A stretch of DNA of 64,000 nucleotides, taken from contig JBBRAH010000001.1 in the NCBI GenBank assembly GCA_038206985.1, positions 1 through 64,000 on the forward strand. Direction: 5' to 3'. The notes beneath the pieces were generated by a model. It was not told the origin of the DNA and made no database searches. It was given only the letters and a program-made list of their open reading frames with translations. This DNA comes from CAXMST01 sp038206985 (GTDB taxonomy: Bacteria > Actinomycetota > Thermoleophilia > Solirubrobacterales > 70-9). Position 1 is the stretch's first letter; each line of letters begins with the position of its first letter. Both the position numbers and the translations under genes were made by a program. This document shows, piece after piece, positions 7,721 to 15,418 of this stretch.

Positions 7721-7954
7721 CTAGAGCAACCTCGTGGCAGCGGCAACCGCCGGCAGGAGCAGCATCAAAGCGGCCGTCCAGCGCCAACCGGATTGCGAGG
7801 CGCTGAGTCCGGCAACCGTGACGAACACAAGCACAAGGAACCCGAGTAGATCCAGGACGCGTCTAGCGCCTCCGCCGCCGTCGGCTGTCCGATGTTTGCC
7901 AGGCAGGGTGGGGCAAAGTCCGGACAACCGCCTTGTTGGGCGGCGGTGGCCCAA
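7721..7954 (-). CDS. Possible small membrane protein
   Basis: A 77-codon frame starts at TTG 7952-7954, 7 bp after the stop of the minus-strand glycosyltransferase. Its C-terminal half has two hydrophobic segments, LLGFLVLVFVTVAGL and TAALMLLLPAVAA, while the first 25 residues are basic and compositionally poor. It may be a coupled two-helix membrane protein with a later start. I do not recognise a family, and the N terminus is uncertain. Confidence 0.35.
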   Translation of the reverse strand: MGHRRPTRRLSGLCPTLPGKHRTADGGGGARRVLDLLGFLVLVFVTVAGLSASQSGWRWTAALMLLLPAVAAATRLL

Positions 7955-7960
7955 TCAGAC

Positions 7961-9133
7961 TCAGGCGGGCGACTTGCGTGCGATCTCGCGGACGAGAGAT
8001 GCGTAGGCGCCGGCGATCTGGCGAGTCGAGTAGGCCCGGGTCGTCCTGCGGCGGAGATCGGCCCGATTCCAGTCGTCGGCCAGCACAGCGTTCAGGCCGT
8101 CGCGTATCCCTTCGGGCGTGCTCTCCCAGAGCGGCTCGCCGCCCCGGACACCGAGGCGCTCCTGGATCTCGCTGAAGGTGGGGCCGAAGCCGACGACCGG
8201 GGTGCCCGCTGCGAGGGCCTCGATCATCACGATGCCGAAGGACTCCGAGCGCGAAGGGAGGCAGAGGACCTCGGCGGAGGCGACGAGGTCGCGCATCCGC
8301 TCGACGTGGACCTTCGGGTCCTGGTGGCCGACGAAGTTGACGCGGTCGGCCATGCCCAGCTCGGCGGCTCGGGCGCGCAGGGCGGGCTCCTCGTCGCCCT
8401 CGCCGGCGAAGGTCAGGGTGCGATCGGGAATCTCGGCCATCGCCTCCAAAAGCGCCATCGGGTTCTTGCGGGCGTTGAGGCTGGCGAGGAAGAGGACGCC
8501 GCTGCGTGGGCCGTCAATTGGGAACTCATCCTCATAGGCCTTCTGGAGGGGGTAGGGGATCACCTCCTGCCTCGCGGGATACCGGAACCCGAGCTCGAGC
8601 CCCTCCGCCCGGCAGTGCTCGGAGCCGAAGACGACCGCGCTGAGCCGGTCGAGGGCGTCCTGGGCGGCCTGCTGATTCTTGGCGGCCCGCTCGGGATCGC
8701 GCTTCATCGTCACCTGGTGCCAGGCATGGACGATGCCGACCTGGGCCAGGTCGGGGGCGACGTGCGCCTGAACGCGGCTGTAGCGAGCGGGCGCGAAGGC
8801 GGCGACGTTATTGACGAGGACCACATCGGGCTGCGTGCGCTCCAGCAGGATCCGGGTGAAGCGGCGGGGCCGGGCGTCCTTCGGCTGCATCAGCACCGGG
8901 ACCGGCGAGCGCTTCTCGGCCTTCCAGCGCTTCAGTCTCTGCGGCGGCGGGATCAGGACTCCGACAGGTTCGATCCGATGCCGCCAGGGCCTGCTCTTCC
9001 ACTCGCCGAGCAGGGAGGCATGGAAGCGGGTCACGCCGCCACGCAGCTCGCCGCCCCAGTCGGGTGGGATCGGTCCGACGCTCAGTACGCGCGTCTTGAT
9101 CCGATCTGGGGGCTGGGGGAGCGGCAGGGCCAT
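7961..9133 (-). CDS. Glycosyltransferase family 4 (GT-B fold)
   Basis: The 390-residue product is a retaining GT-B glycosyltransferase of the GT4 type. The C-terminal domain carries LFLASLNARKNP (donor-domain start), a glycine/acid segment FAGEGDEE, and the Ex7E signature in PSRSESFGIVMIEALAAGTP, where the two glutamates bind the nucleotide sugar. The start at ATG 9131-9133 is chosen because an in-frame ATG 45 bp further upstream would begin only 4 bp from the tRNA-Arg gene. The acceptor is unknown; a role in extracellular or envelope glycan synthesis is likely. It is not in an operon with other sugar genes. Confidence 0.88.
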   Translation of the reverse strand: MALPLPQPPDRIKTRVLSVGPIPPDWGGELRGGVTRFHASLLGEWKSRPWRHRIEPVGVLIPPPQRLKRWKAEKRSPVPVLMQPKDARPRRFTRILLERTQPDVVLVNNVAAFAPARYSRVQAHVAPDLAQVGIVHAWHQVTMKRDPERAAKNQQAAQDALDRLSAVVFGSEHCRAEGLELGFRYPARQEVIPYPLQKAYEDEFPIDGPRSGVLFLASLNARKNPMALLEAMAEIPDRTLTFAGEGDEEPALRARAAELGMADRVNFVGHQDPKVHVERMRDLVASAEVLCLPSRSESFGIVMIEALAAGTPVVGFGPTFSEIQERLGVRGGEPLWESTPEGIRDGLNAVLADDWNRADLRRRTTRAYSTRQIAGAYASLVREIARKSPA

Positions 9134-9181
9134 CGCGGGGAGGGTAGGGCCGGCGGCGACCGGAATGGATGCCGCCACAAG

Positions 9182-9255
<74 letters not shown>

Positions 9256-9296
9256 TTGGACGGGGCAGCTTACCCCCTCTCGGCGTACCGCCTTAT

Positions 9297-9310
9297 ACGA
9301 ACATACGTTC
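9297..9310 (+). promoter_or_regulatory. LexA-type SOS box
   Basis: CGAACATACGTTCT contains the palindrome GAAC-N4-GTTC (9299-9310). It matches 13 of 14 positions of the Gram-positive/actinobacterial LexA consensus CGAACRNRYGTTYG. A TTATAC hexamer overlaps its left edge (9292-9297). The site is about 28 bp upstream of the PD-(D/E)XK nuclease gene, in the correct place for an operator. Confidence 0.6.
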
Positions 9311-9337
9311 TGTCCGGCCTCGCCCTTAGGCTGAGCC

Positions 9338-9844
9338 TTGGTGGACACGATTGCCAACGGGAACGCGACGGAAGCGGTCATCCTCAGTGCTCTTGTCGCG
9401 CGAGATGTGCCAGTTCTCCTGCCCTTCGGCGAGGGTCAGCCGTACGACCTTCTGGCCGAACCCGCTCCCGGACGCTTCCTCCGCGTGCAGTGCAAGGCCA
9501 GCCGTTCGACCGGTGATTGCATTGTCTTCAACTGCCGCGCGACGGATCACGGCCGCGGTCGACGGAGTTACGAGGGCCTGGCCGACGTCTTCGGCGTCTA
9601 CTCCGAGGTCACCGACCATGTGTATCTCGTCCCCGTGGGTGACCTTCCGGGGTTCGAGGGTCGGCTTCGCTTCAACCCAGCACGGAACAATCAACGCCGG
9701 GGCGCCCGCTTTGCCAGCCGGTACGAGATCGACCGGTGGACGACTGAGCAGCTGGTCACGATCGCTTCGCCGGCTCGCTACCGGGGCGGGGAGGGACTGG
9801 AGGCCAGAGACCAGAATGACGAGCGTGCTCGCCGCGCTGGCTGA
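9338..9844 (+). CDS. PD-(D/E)XK family endonuclease-like protein
   Basis: This 168-residue protein resembles the small PD-(D/E)XK family PDDEXK_5. Its first helix has a conserved Glu12 (GNATEAVILSAL), then LLPFGEGQPYDLLAE with Asp37, and FLRVQCKASR with Gln51-x-Lys53, giving a plausible E...D...QxK active site. The start is TTG 9338 or GTG 9341, with only a weak ribosome binding site. A LexA-type box lies just upstream, so DNA-damage induction is likely. Family members have no agreed role; DNA repair or mobile-element restriction is possible. The gene stands alone between tRNA-Arg and RNase Z. Confidence 0.72.
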   Translation: MVDTIANGNATEAVILSALVARDVPVLLPFGEGQPYDLLAEPAPGRFLRVQCKASRSTGDCIVFNCRATDHGRGRRSYEGLADVFGVYSEVTDHVYLVPVGDLPGFEGRLRFNPARNNQRRGARFASRYEIDRWTTEQLVTIASPARYRGGEGLEARDQNDERARRAG

Positions 9845-9885
9845 CCACAGCCCACCCGGGGACTCGCGCTCGTAGGCTTCGCGCC

Positions 9886-10863
9886 GTGGATCTCGATGTG
9901 ATCTTTCTCGGCACCGGTGGTTCGGTGCCTTCGGCTCGCCGCAACACGGCCTCCGTTCTGGTGCGTCGCGGGGGCGACAGGCTGCTGTTCGATTGCGGCG
10001 AGGGGACGCAGCGCCAGATGCAGCGCTCAACCGGGCTGGTGCAGACGGAGGAGATCTTCCTCACGCACCTGCACGCCGACCACTATCTCGGGCTGCCGGG
10101 CCTGATCAAGACCTGGGATATGCAGGATCGGGACGTTCCGCTGACGATCTACGGGCCGCGTGGACTGCACGATCTCTTCAACGGGATGAGCCGGATCATC
10201 GGCCGGGTCGACTACGAGGTGGAGCTGATCGAGCTCGAGCCCGGCGATTCGCTCGACATGGGCGAGTACACGATCCAGGCCTTCGCCGTGGAGCACAGGA
10301 TCACCGCCCACGGCTACGTGCTGGCGGAGGACCCGCGACCGGGCCGCTTCGACCCGGCCCGGGCGCGCGCGCTCGGAGTCGCCCAGGGACCTGACTTCGG
10401 TCGCCTGCAGGCCGGCGAGGTAGTTCCGGGAACCGATGGCCCCGTCGAGCCCGGGCAGGTGATGGATGAGGAGCGGGCGGGTCGCCGCATCGTGATCACC
10501 GGGGACACTGAGCCCTGTGAGGCCACCGAGGCGGCCGCCGCCGGCGCGCAGCTCTTGATCCACGACTCATCGTTCGCCGACGACGAGGAGGAGCGCGCCG
10601 CGGAGACCGGACACTCCACCGCCCGACAGGCTGCCGGGGTTGCGAGCCGGGCCGCCGTCGAGATGCTGGCGCTCGTCCACATCTCCGCCCGCCACTTCAT
10701 CCCCGACGTCCTCGACCAGGCGCGCGAGGTGTTCGCGGGATCGATCGCGCCGCGCGACTTCGACCGGATCGAGATCCCCTTCCCGGAGCGGGGTGAGCCG
10801 CGGCTGGACAAGGAGGGCGCCCTGGAGCCCTCCGCGCCCGGCGACCGAGCGCCCGGCGACTGA
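9886..10863 (+). CDS. rnz: Ribonuclease Z (tRNA 3' processing endonuclease)
   Basis: The 325-residue metallo-beta-lactamase-fold protein starts with the RNase Z pattern FLGTGGSVPS and has the zinc-binding motif HLHADH (His61, His63, Asp65, His66). Further ligands appear in FAVEHRI, ITGDTEP and the late HIS...RH segment. It removes the 3' trailer of tRNA precursors that lack an encoded CCA, consistent with the CCA-less tRNA-Arg next door. GTG 9886 is the start. The C-terminal 25 residues are a low-complexity charged tail. The ARARALGVAQGPDFGRLQAG stretch is the typical exosite-proximal segment of the family. Confidence 0.92.
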   Translation: MDLDVIFLGTGGSVPSARRNTASVLVRRGGDRLLFDCGEGTQRQMQRSTGLVQTEEIFLTHLHADHYLGLPGLIKTWDMQDRDVPLTIYGPRGLHDLFNGMSRIIGRVDYEVELIELEPGDSLDMGEYTIQAFAVEHRITAHGYVLAEDPRPGRFDPARARALGVAQGPDFGRLQAGEVVPGTDGPVEPGQVMDEERAGRRIVITGDTEPCEATEAAAAGAQLLIHDSSFADDEEERAAETGHSTARQAAGVASRAAVEMLALVHISARHFIPDVLDQAREVFAGSIAPRDFDRIEIPFPERGEPRLDKEGALEPSAPGDRAPGD

Positions 10864-10872
10864 GCGCCGGAC

Positions 10873-11751
10873 TCAGCCCAAGCCGGTCGCCGCGGCCATT
10901 CGTGCCACGGCCTCGGCGATCGCGGGCGCCTGATCCTCCTGCAGGAAGTGCTTGCCTGCCACCAGCACCGGATCCTCGACGGAGAGCACCTCGCAGGCGA
11001 TGCGACAGAAATCCATGCCCAGCGCAGGATCGTCCTTGCCCCAGACGACTGCGGCCGGATAGGGGCGCCGGGCGAGCCCGCTCCAGAGCACCTCCTGCTT
11101 CTCCTCGGTCAGCTCGAAGCCGCGCATGATTTTCAGGAAGGCCTTACCGCGGTCGCCGAGCTTGAGCAGGTCGTAGTAGGCGCCGATCTGATCGCGGTTC
11201 GTGGCCGAGCGGTCGCCCACTCCCTGCAGGTAGAAGAGGCCGACCAATGCCGGCCGGGTCATCGTTGCGAGGTAGATCTCCCCGACCCCCGGAATCGAGA
11301 ACGGGTGCATCGACCAGGGCCGATGGAAAGTCGCCACGTTGAGCGGAGTGTTGAGCACAGTCATCGAGAGCACGCGCTCGGGGTTGTTGACCGCCCACTC
11401 GGCTCCGATCGGGCCGCCGACGTCATGGATCACCAGATGGCAGCGCTCAACCCCGAGCGCGTCAATCGCATCCCCGGTCCAGCGCGCCAGGCCGCTCCAG
11501 CTGTAGTCGAAGTCCGTGGGGCGGTCGGCCAGTCCCAGCCCGGGAAAGTCGAAGGCGATCCCGCGGAGGCCCCGCGCCGCCATCTCGGCATTCACCTTGC
11601 GGTAGAGAAAGGAGCTGGAGGGCACGCCGTGTAGGCAGACGACCGGCTCGCCCTCGCCCTCCTCCCGAACGAAGCTCGTGACGCCACCGGCGGTGAAGCG
11701 CCGACCGGAGGCCTGGTGGTCGGCGAGCACACGATCGACCGCTGCGGACAT
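10873..11751 (-). CDS. Alpha/beta hydrolase, haloalkane dehalogenase-like
   Basis: The 292-residue protein has the dehalogenase/epoxide-hydrolase type of alpha/beta hydrolase fold. The oxyanion segment is LHGVPSSSFLY, the nucleophile is an aspartate (Asp110 in IHDVGGPIG), and the base is His268 in AGKHFLQED, a segment very like haloalkane dehalogenases. The residue after the nucleophile is Val, not the halide-binding Trp found in characterised dehalogenases (HDWGG). True dehalogenase activity is therefore uncertain. The start ATG 11749-11751 avoids an N-terminal extension that would run over the pyrR leader. It is divergent from pyrR. Confidence 0.8.
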   Translation of the reverse strand: MSAAVDRVLADHQASGRRFTAGGVTSFVREEGEGEPVVCLHGVPSSSFLYRKVNAEMAARGLRGIAFDFPGLGLADRPTDFDYSWSGLARWTGDAIDALGVERCHLVIHDVGGPIGAEWAVNNPERVLSMTVLNTPLNVATFHRPWSMHPFSIPGVGEIYLATMTRPALVGLFYLQGVGDRSATNRDQIGAYYDLLKLGDRGKAFLKIMRGFELTEEKQEVLWSGLARRPYPAAVVWGKDDPALGMDFCRIACEVLSVEDPVLVAGKHFLQEDQAPAIAEAVARMAAATGLG

Positions 11752-11875
11752 AGGGGCATCATGCCGATCTACGAGCCGATGGCGCGGAACCCGCAAGTTC
11801 CGCGATCCTTCGCCCCGACCCCCGGCGCTGCGGCAGATGGGGCCCGACCGGGCTGCTACCTTGCCGGTGTCGGTT

Positions 11876-11907
11876 CCTTTAACCGTGGTCCAGAGAGGCC
11901 AGGAAGG
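11876..11907 (+). promoter_or_regulatory. PyrR-binding RNA element overlapping the pyrR ribosome binding site
   Basis: The loop TCCAGAGAGGC (11889-11899) is the classical PyrR-binding sequence known from Bacillus pyr attenuators. It is framed by TGG/CCA (11886-11888 with 11899-11901) and by an outer stem CCTT/AAGG (11876-11879 with 11904-11907). The 3' strand contains AGGAAGG, the ribosome binding site of pyrR at ATG 11915. PyrR with UMP/UTP bound should therefore hide the ribosome binding site and repress translation. No U-rich terminator follows. Confidence 0.8.
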
Positions 11908-11914
11908 GGCGCGC

Positions 11915-12502
11915 ATGAGCGAAAAGATCGTTCTCGACCGAGACGACTTGCGCCGCACAATGGTGCGCATAGCGCACGAGATAATCGAGAAGAATCCAGC
12001 GGGTGAGCAACTCGCCGTGGTTGGAATCCACACGCGCGGGGCAATCCTCGGGCGCCGACTTCAGGGACTCCTCGCAGAGCTCTCCGGCAACGAGCCGCCG
12101 CTCGGCGATATCGACATCTCCTTCTATCGCGACGATCTCGACGGCCGTGCCCCCGGCGATCAGCCGGTGGTCCACAGCTCGCACCTCGACTTCGACCTCA
12201 GCGGCCGGACCATCATCCTCACCGACGACGTGCTCTACACCGGCCGCACCGTGCGCTCGGCCATCGACGCGCTCTTCGACTACGGTCGCCCGGCCCGCGT
12301 GCAGCTCGCTGTGCTGGCCGACCGGGGCCATCGGGAGCTTCCGATTCGCCCCGACTACGTCGGCAAGAACCTACCGACAGGGCGCGAGGAGCGGGTCAAC
12401 GTGCAGCTCGAGGAAGTCGACGGGATCGACGAGGTGACGATCGGGCCGGCACGCACGCCGGCGCCGGTCGCCGGGCCCGCTCAGGAAGGGGACTGCGAGT
12501 GA
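11915..12502 (+). CDS. pyrR: PyrR, pyrimidine operon regulator / uracil phosphoribosyltransferase
   Basis: The 195-residue product has the PyrR/PRTase fold, with the PRPP-binding loop IILTDDVLYTGRTVRSAIDAL in mid protein and GIHTRGAILGRRL near the N terminus. PyrR binds pyr mRNA in the presence of uridine nucleotides and often has weak uracil phosphoribosyltransferase activity. ATG 11915 follows AGGAAGG at 11901-11907, which lies inside its own PyrR-binding hairpin, so autoregulation is expected. The last 20 residues (proline/alanine-rich) extend past the usual fold. The stop overlaps the pyrB start (GTGA). Confidence 0.93.
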   Translation: MSEKIVLDRDDLRRTMVRIAHEIIEKNPAGEQLAVVGIHTRGAILGRRLQGLLAELSGNEPPLGDIDISFYRDDLDGRAPGDQPVVHSSHLDFDLSGRTIILTDDVLYTGRTVRSAIDALFDYGRPARVQLAVLADRGHRELPIRPDYVGKNLPTGREERVNVQLEEVDGIDEVTIGPARTPAPVAGPAQEGDCE

Positions 12503-13491
12503 GGAACCTGCTCTCGATCGAGGACCTGAGCCGCGATCACATCGAGCTGGTCTGCGAGCGCGCCCGCAGCTTCGCCGAGGTTGGCAGGCGCGAGATCAAG
12601 AAGGTCCCGACCCTCCGCGGGCGCACCATCGTCACGCTCTTCTACGAGTCGAGCACCCGGACCAGCTCCTCGTTCGAGCTGGCCGCCAAGCGGCTCTCCG
12701 CCGACGTGGTCTCGGTCAAGGCCCAGGGCTCGTCCGTGGACAAGGGCGAGTCGCTCAAGGACACCATTGCGACGCTCACGGCTTATGAGCCGGAGGCGAT
12801 CGTGATCCGCAGCCCGCAGGCCGGGGCGGCGCAACTCGTCGCAGGCTGGACCGATGCGGCGGTGATCAACGCCGGCGACGGCAAGCACGAGCACCCGAGT
12901 CAGGCGCTGCTCGACGTTTACACGCTGATCGAGCGCTCGGGCCCGCTCGACGGCCGCAAGATCTGGATCGTTGGCGACGTCACCCACAGCCGGGTCGCCC
13001 GCTCCTGCGTGCGCGCCTTCATCCTGATGGGCGCCGAGGTCACCGTTGCCGGGCCCCCGACCCTGATCCCGCGGGGCTTCGAGTCGCTCGGCTGCAAGGT
13101 CCGCTACACCCTCGACGGGATCGGGGAGGCCGACGTGATCTACGCCCTGCGCATGCAGCGCGAGCGCATGAGCGAGGCCTTCGTGCCCTCGCTGCGCGAG
13201 TACGCCACGAAATACCAGATCAGCGGACGCCGGCTCGGCCCGCGCCAGTTGCTCATGCACCCCGGACCCGTCAACCGCGGCATCGAGCTCTCCGCCGAGG
13301 TGATCGATGGCCCCAACTCGCTGATCACCGCGCAGGTCCACAGCGGCCTGCTGGTCCGCATGGCAATTCTCTACGAGATCCTCGCCGACTCCGAGCGCCC
13401 GCGCCCCGTGCGTAGCATCGGGTCCCCGACACCGGCCGGCAACGGCCCGGGCGGATCCGGCGGGCCGGCCCCGATCGGAGAGCCGGCGTGA
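12499..13491 (+). CDS. pyrB: Aspartate carbamoyltransferase catalytic chain
   Basis: The 330-residue enzyme condenses carbamoyl phosphate with aspartate to give carbamoyl aspartate, the committed step of pyrimidine synthesis. The carbamoyl-phosphate loop STRTSS is at residues 52-57, HPSQALLDVYT in the middle, and HPGPVNRG toward the end. It starts with GTG 12499, overlapping pyrR by 4 bp. A glycine/proline-rich tail of about 25 residues follows the enzyme core and is not expected in the family. No pyrI-type regulatory subunit is present, as in Gram-positive bacteria. Confidence 0.95.
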   Translation: MRNLLSIEDLSRDHIELVCERARSFAEVGRREIKKVPTLRGRTIVTLFYESSTRTSSSFELAAKRLSADVVSVKAQGSSVDKGESLKDTIATLTAYEPEAIVIRSPQAGAAQLVAGWTDAAVINAGDGKHEHPSQALLDVYTLIERSGPLDGRKIWIVGDVTHSRVARSCVRAFILMGAEVTVAGPPTLIPRGFESLGCKVRYTLDGIGEADVIYALRMQRERMSEAFVPSLREYATKYQISGRRLGPRQLLMHPGPVNRGIELSAEVIDGPNSLITAQVHSGLLVRMAILYEILADSERPRPVRSIGSPTPAGNGPGGSGGPAPIGEPA

Positions 13492-14849
13492 GTGCTGAGC
13501 CGATCAGCAATCTCGATTGGCGCCGCGGCGGCAGCGGCAGCCTCCTGATCCGCGGCGCCCGGGTCTTCGACCCGCGCAGCGGGCTGGACGGTGAGCGCGA
13601 CCTGACCATCCGCGACGGTCGCATCGCGGAAATCGGCCCCTCCGGTCAGGCGCCCTCCCTCGCGGACGGCGAAGGCGAGGAGATCGACGCGTCGGGCCTG
13701 ACCGCATTCCCCGGCTTCTTCGATCCGCACGTGCACCTGCGGACACCCGGCCAGGAGTACAAGGAGGATCTCGAGACCGGTTCGCGTGCGGCGGCGGCCG
13801 GCGGCTACTGCGGCATCGTCGCGATGGCCAATACGGACCCCGTCGTGGACGAGCCCTCGACGATCAGCGCCCTGCGCGAGCGCGCGGCCCGCGAAGCCGC
13901 CGTTCCCACCGGCTTCGTGGCCACGGTCACCCGCGGGATGCGCGGCGAGGAGCTGACCGAGATGGCGGCCCTGCGCGACGCCGGGGCGGTCGGCTTCTCC
14001 GACGACGGCCTCCCGATCCGCTCCGCCCGCGTCTTCCGTCGGGCACTTCAGTACCAGCACCTGGTCGGCGGCACGATCCTTCTCCACCAGGAGGACCCGG
14101 AGCTGAGCGGCGACGGTGTGATGGGGGAGGGAGAGGTGTCCGCGCAGCTCGGTCTCGCCGGCGTGCCCTCCGTCTCCGAGGCGACGATGATTGCCCGTGA
14201 CGCGGCGCTCTGCCGCTACGAGGACGCGCGCGCACACATGCAGCACCTCTCGGCGCGGATCTCGGTCGAGGCGGTCGAGGCCGCCAAGCAGCAAGGTGCG
14301 CTAATCACCGCCGAGCTGACCCCGCACCACCTCGTGCTCACCGACGAGGCCGTCCGCAGCCTCGACGCCCGCTTCAAGATGAATCCCCCGCTGCGCACCG
14401 AGGACGATCGCCAGGCGCTGATCGACGCGTTGCGCAGCGGCGTCGTGGACTGCATCGGCACCGACCACGCCCCGCACGCCGGACCGGAGAAGGAAGTGCC
14501 GTTCGAGCAGGCGATGATGGGCGTGATCGGCCTCGAGACTGCGTTCCCGGTGCTCTACACCGAGCTGGTCGAGCCCGGCATCCTGGACCTCGGAATCCTG
14601 ATCGAGCGGATGACAGCGGGAGCGGAACTCTTCGAGCTCGAGATCCCGACCATCGCGCCTGACACTGAGGCGAACCTCGTGCTGATCAATCTTGACGCCG
14701 AGTGGGAAGCCGGCAGCGAGGGCTGGGAGAGCCGCTCGGAGAACTCCTGCTTTGTGGGTCGCAAGCTGCGCTCCCGTCCCGTCGCCACCGTGGTTGCCGG
14801 CCGGGTCGCCTACCGGCAGAGGGCCTTCCGGATGGGGGCCGTCGCATGA
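13488..14849 (+). CDS. pyrC: Dihydroorotase
   Basis: The 453-residue amidohydrolase closes carbamoyl aspartate to dihydroorotate. The metal-binding DPHVHLRTPGQ motif lies near residue 84, a second metal site near LLHQEDPE and ELTPHH, and the catalytic region CIGTDHAPH later on. Its length and motifs fit the type-I (Bacillus PyrC-like) enzymes. It begins with GTG 13488 in a 4-bp overlap with pyrB, so these genes are translated as a coupled chain. Confidence 0.95.
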   Translation: MSAEPISNLDWRRGGSGSLLIRGARVFDPRSGLDGERDLTIRDGRIAEIGPSGQAPSLADGEGEEIDASGLTAFPGFFDPHVHLRTPGQEYKEDLETGSRAAAAGGYCGIVAMANTDPVVDEPSTISALRERAAREAAVPTGFVATVTRGMRGEELTEMAALRDAGAVGFSDDGLPIRSARVFRRALQYQHLVGGTILLHQEDPELSGDGVMGEGEVSAQLGLAGVPSVSEATMIARDAALCRYEDARAHMQHLSARISVEAVEAAKQQGALITAELTPHHLVLTDEAVRSLDARFKMNPPLRTEDDRQALIDALRSGVVDCIGTDHAPHAGPEKEVPFEQAMMGVIGLETAFPVLYTELVEPGILDLGILIERMTAGAELFELEIPTIAPDTEANLVLINLDAEWEAGSEGWESRSENSCFVGRKLRSRPVATVVAGRVAYRQRAFRMGAVA

Positions 14850-15418
14850 ACGCCACGCAGACCTCGCCCGCAGCCAAGCTCGATCGCGAACGCGCGGTCC
14901 TCGTCGTGATCGACGTCCAGGAGGGCTTCCGCAAGGCGGTCGAAGGCTTCGACGACATCGTCAAGGCGACCACGACGATGGTCCGCGGGGCGGCCGCGCT
15001 CGAGCTTCCCGTCATCGTCACCGAGCAGTACCCGAAGGGACTCGGCGTGACCGCGCGGGAAGTAACCGAGCAGCTGCCGGTCGGCACGGAGCCGCTGGAG
15101 AAGACCGCGTTCTCGGCGACCGAGGCAGACGGCTTTGATCTCGGTGGCCGTGACCAGGCGATCGTCTGCGGGATCGAAACCCACGTCTGCGTCAATCAGA
15201 CCGTGCTCGACCTGCTCGCGGCGGGCACAGAGGTGCATCTGGTGACTGACGCCGTCGGTTCGCGCAGCGCCGAGAACCGCGCGCTCGGCCTCGCTAAGGC
15301 CGAGCGCGCGGGAGCCTGGATGAGCAGCGTCGAGACCGCCCTGTTCGAGCTGCTGCGCCGCGCCGGCAGCGACGAATTCAAGACCGTCCAGCGTCTCGTG
15401 TTGGATTACGCGCCGTGA
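14846..15418 (+). CDS. Isochorismatase-family cysteine hydrolase
   Basis: The 190-residue product carries the complete catalytic triad of the isochorismatase-like superfamily: Asp23 (VVIDVQEGF), Lys86 (LEKTAFSA) and Cys115 (ETHVCVNQT). Members cleave amides or related bonds, for example nicotinamide, N-carbamoyl compounds, ureidoacrylate or biuret. It is locked between pyrC and carA by 4-bp overlaps at both ends, so it is co-translated with the pyrimidine genes. A role on a carbamoylated pyrimidine intermediate or damage product is attractive but is only an inference. The exact substrate cannot be read from the sequence. Confidence 0.85.
   Translation: MNATQTSPAAKLDRERAVLVVIDVQEGFRKAVEGFDDIVKATTTMVRGAAALELPVIVTEQYPKGLGVTAREVTEQLPVGTEPLEKTAFSATEADGFDLGGRDQAIVCGIETHVCVNQTVLDLLAAGTEVHLVTDAVGSRSAENRALGLAKAERAGAWMSSVETALFELLRRAGSDEFKTVQRLVLDYAP

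Noticed and set aside
11752..12033. N-terminal extension of the dehalogenase-like gene over the pyrR leader
   Set aside because: The open frame continues to 12033 but would run opposite the PyrR element and pyrR start; the conserved protein begins at 11751.
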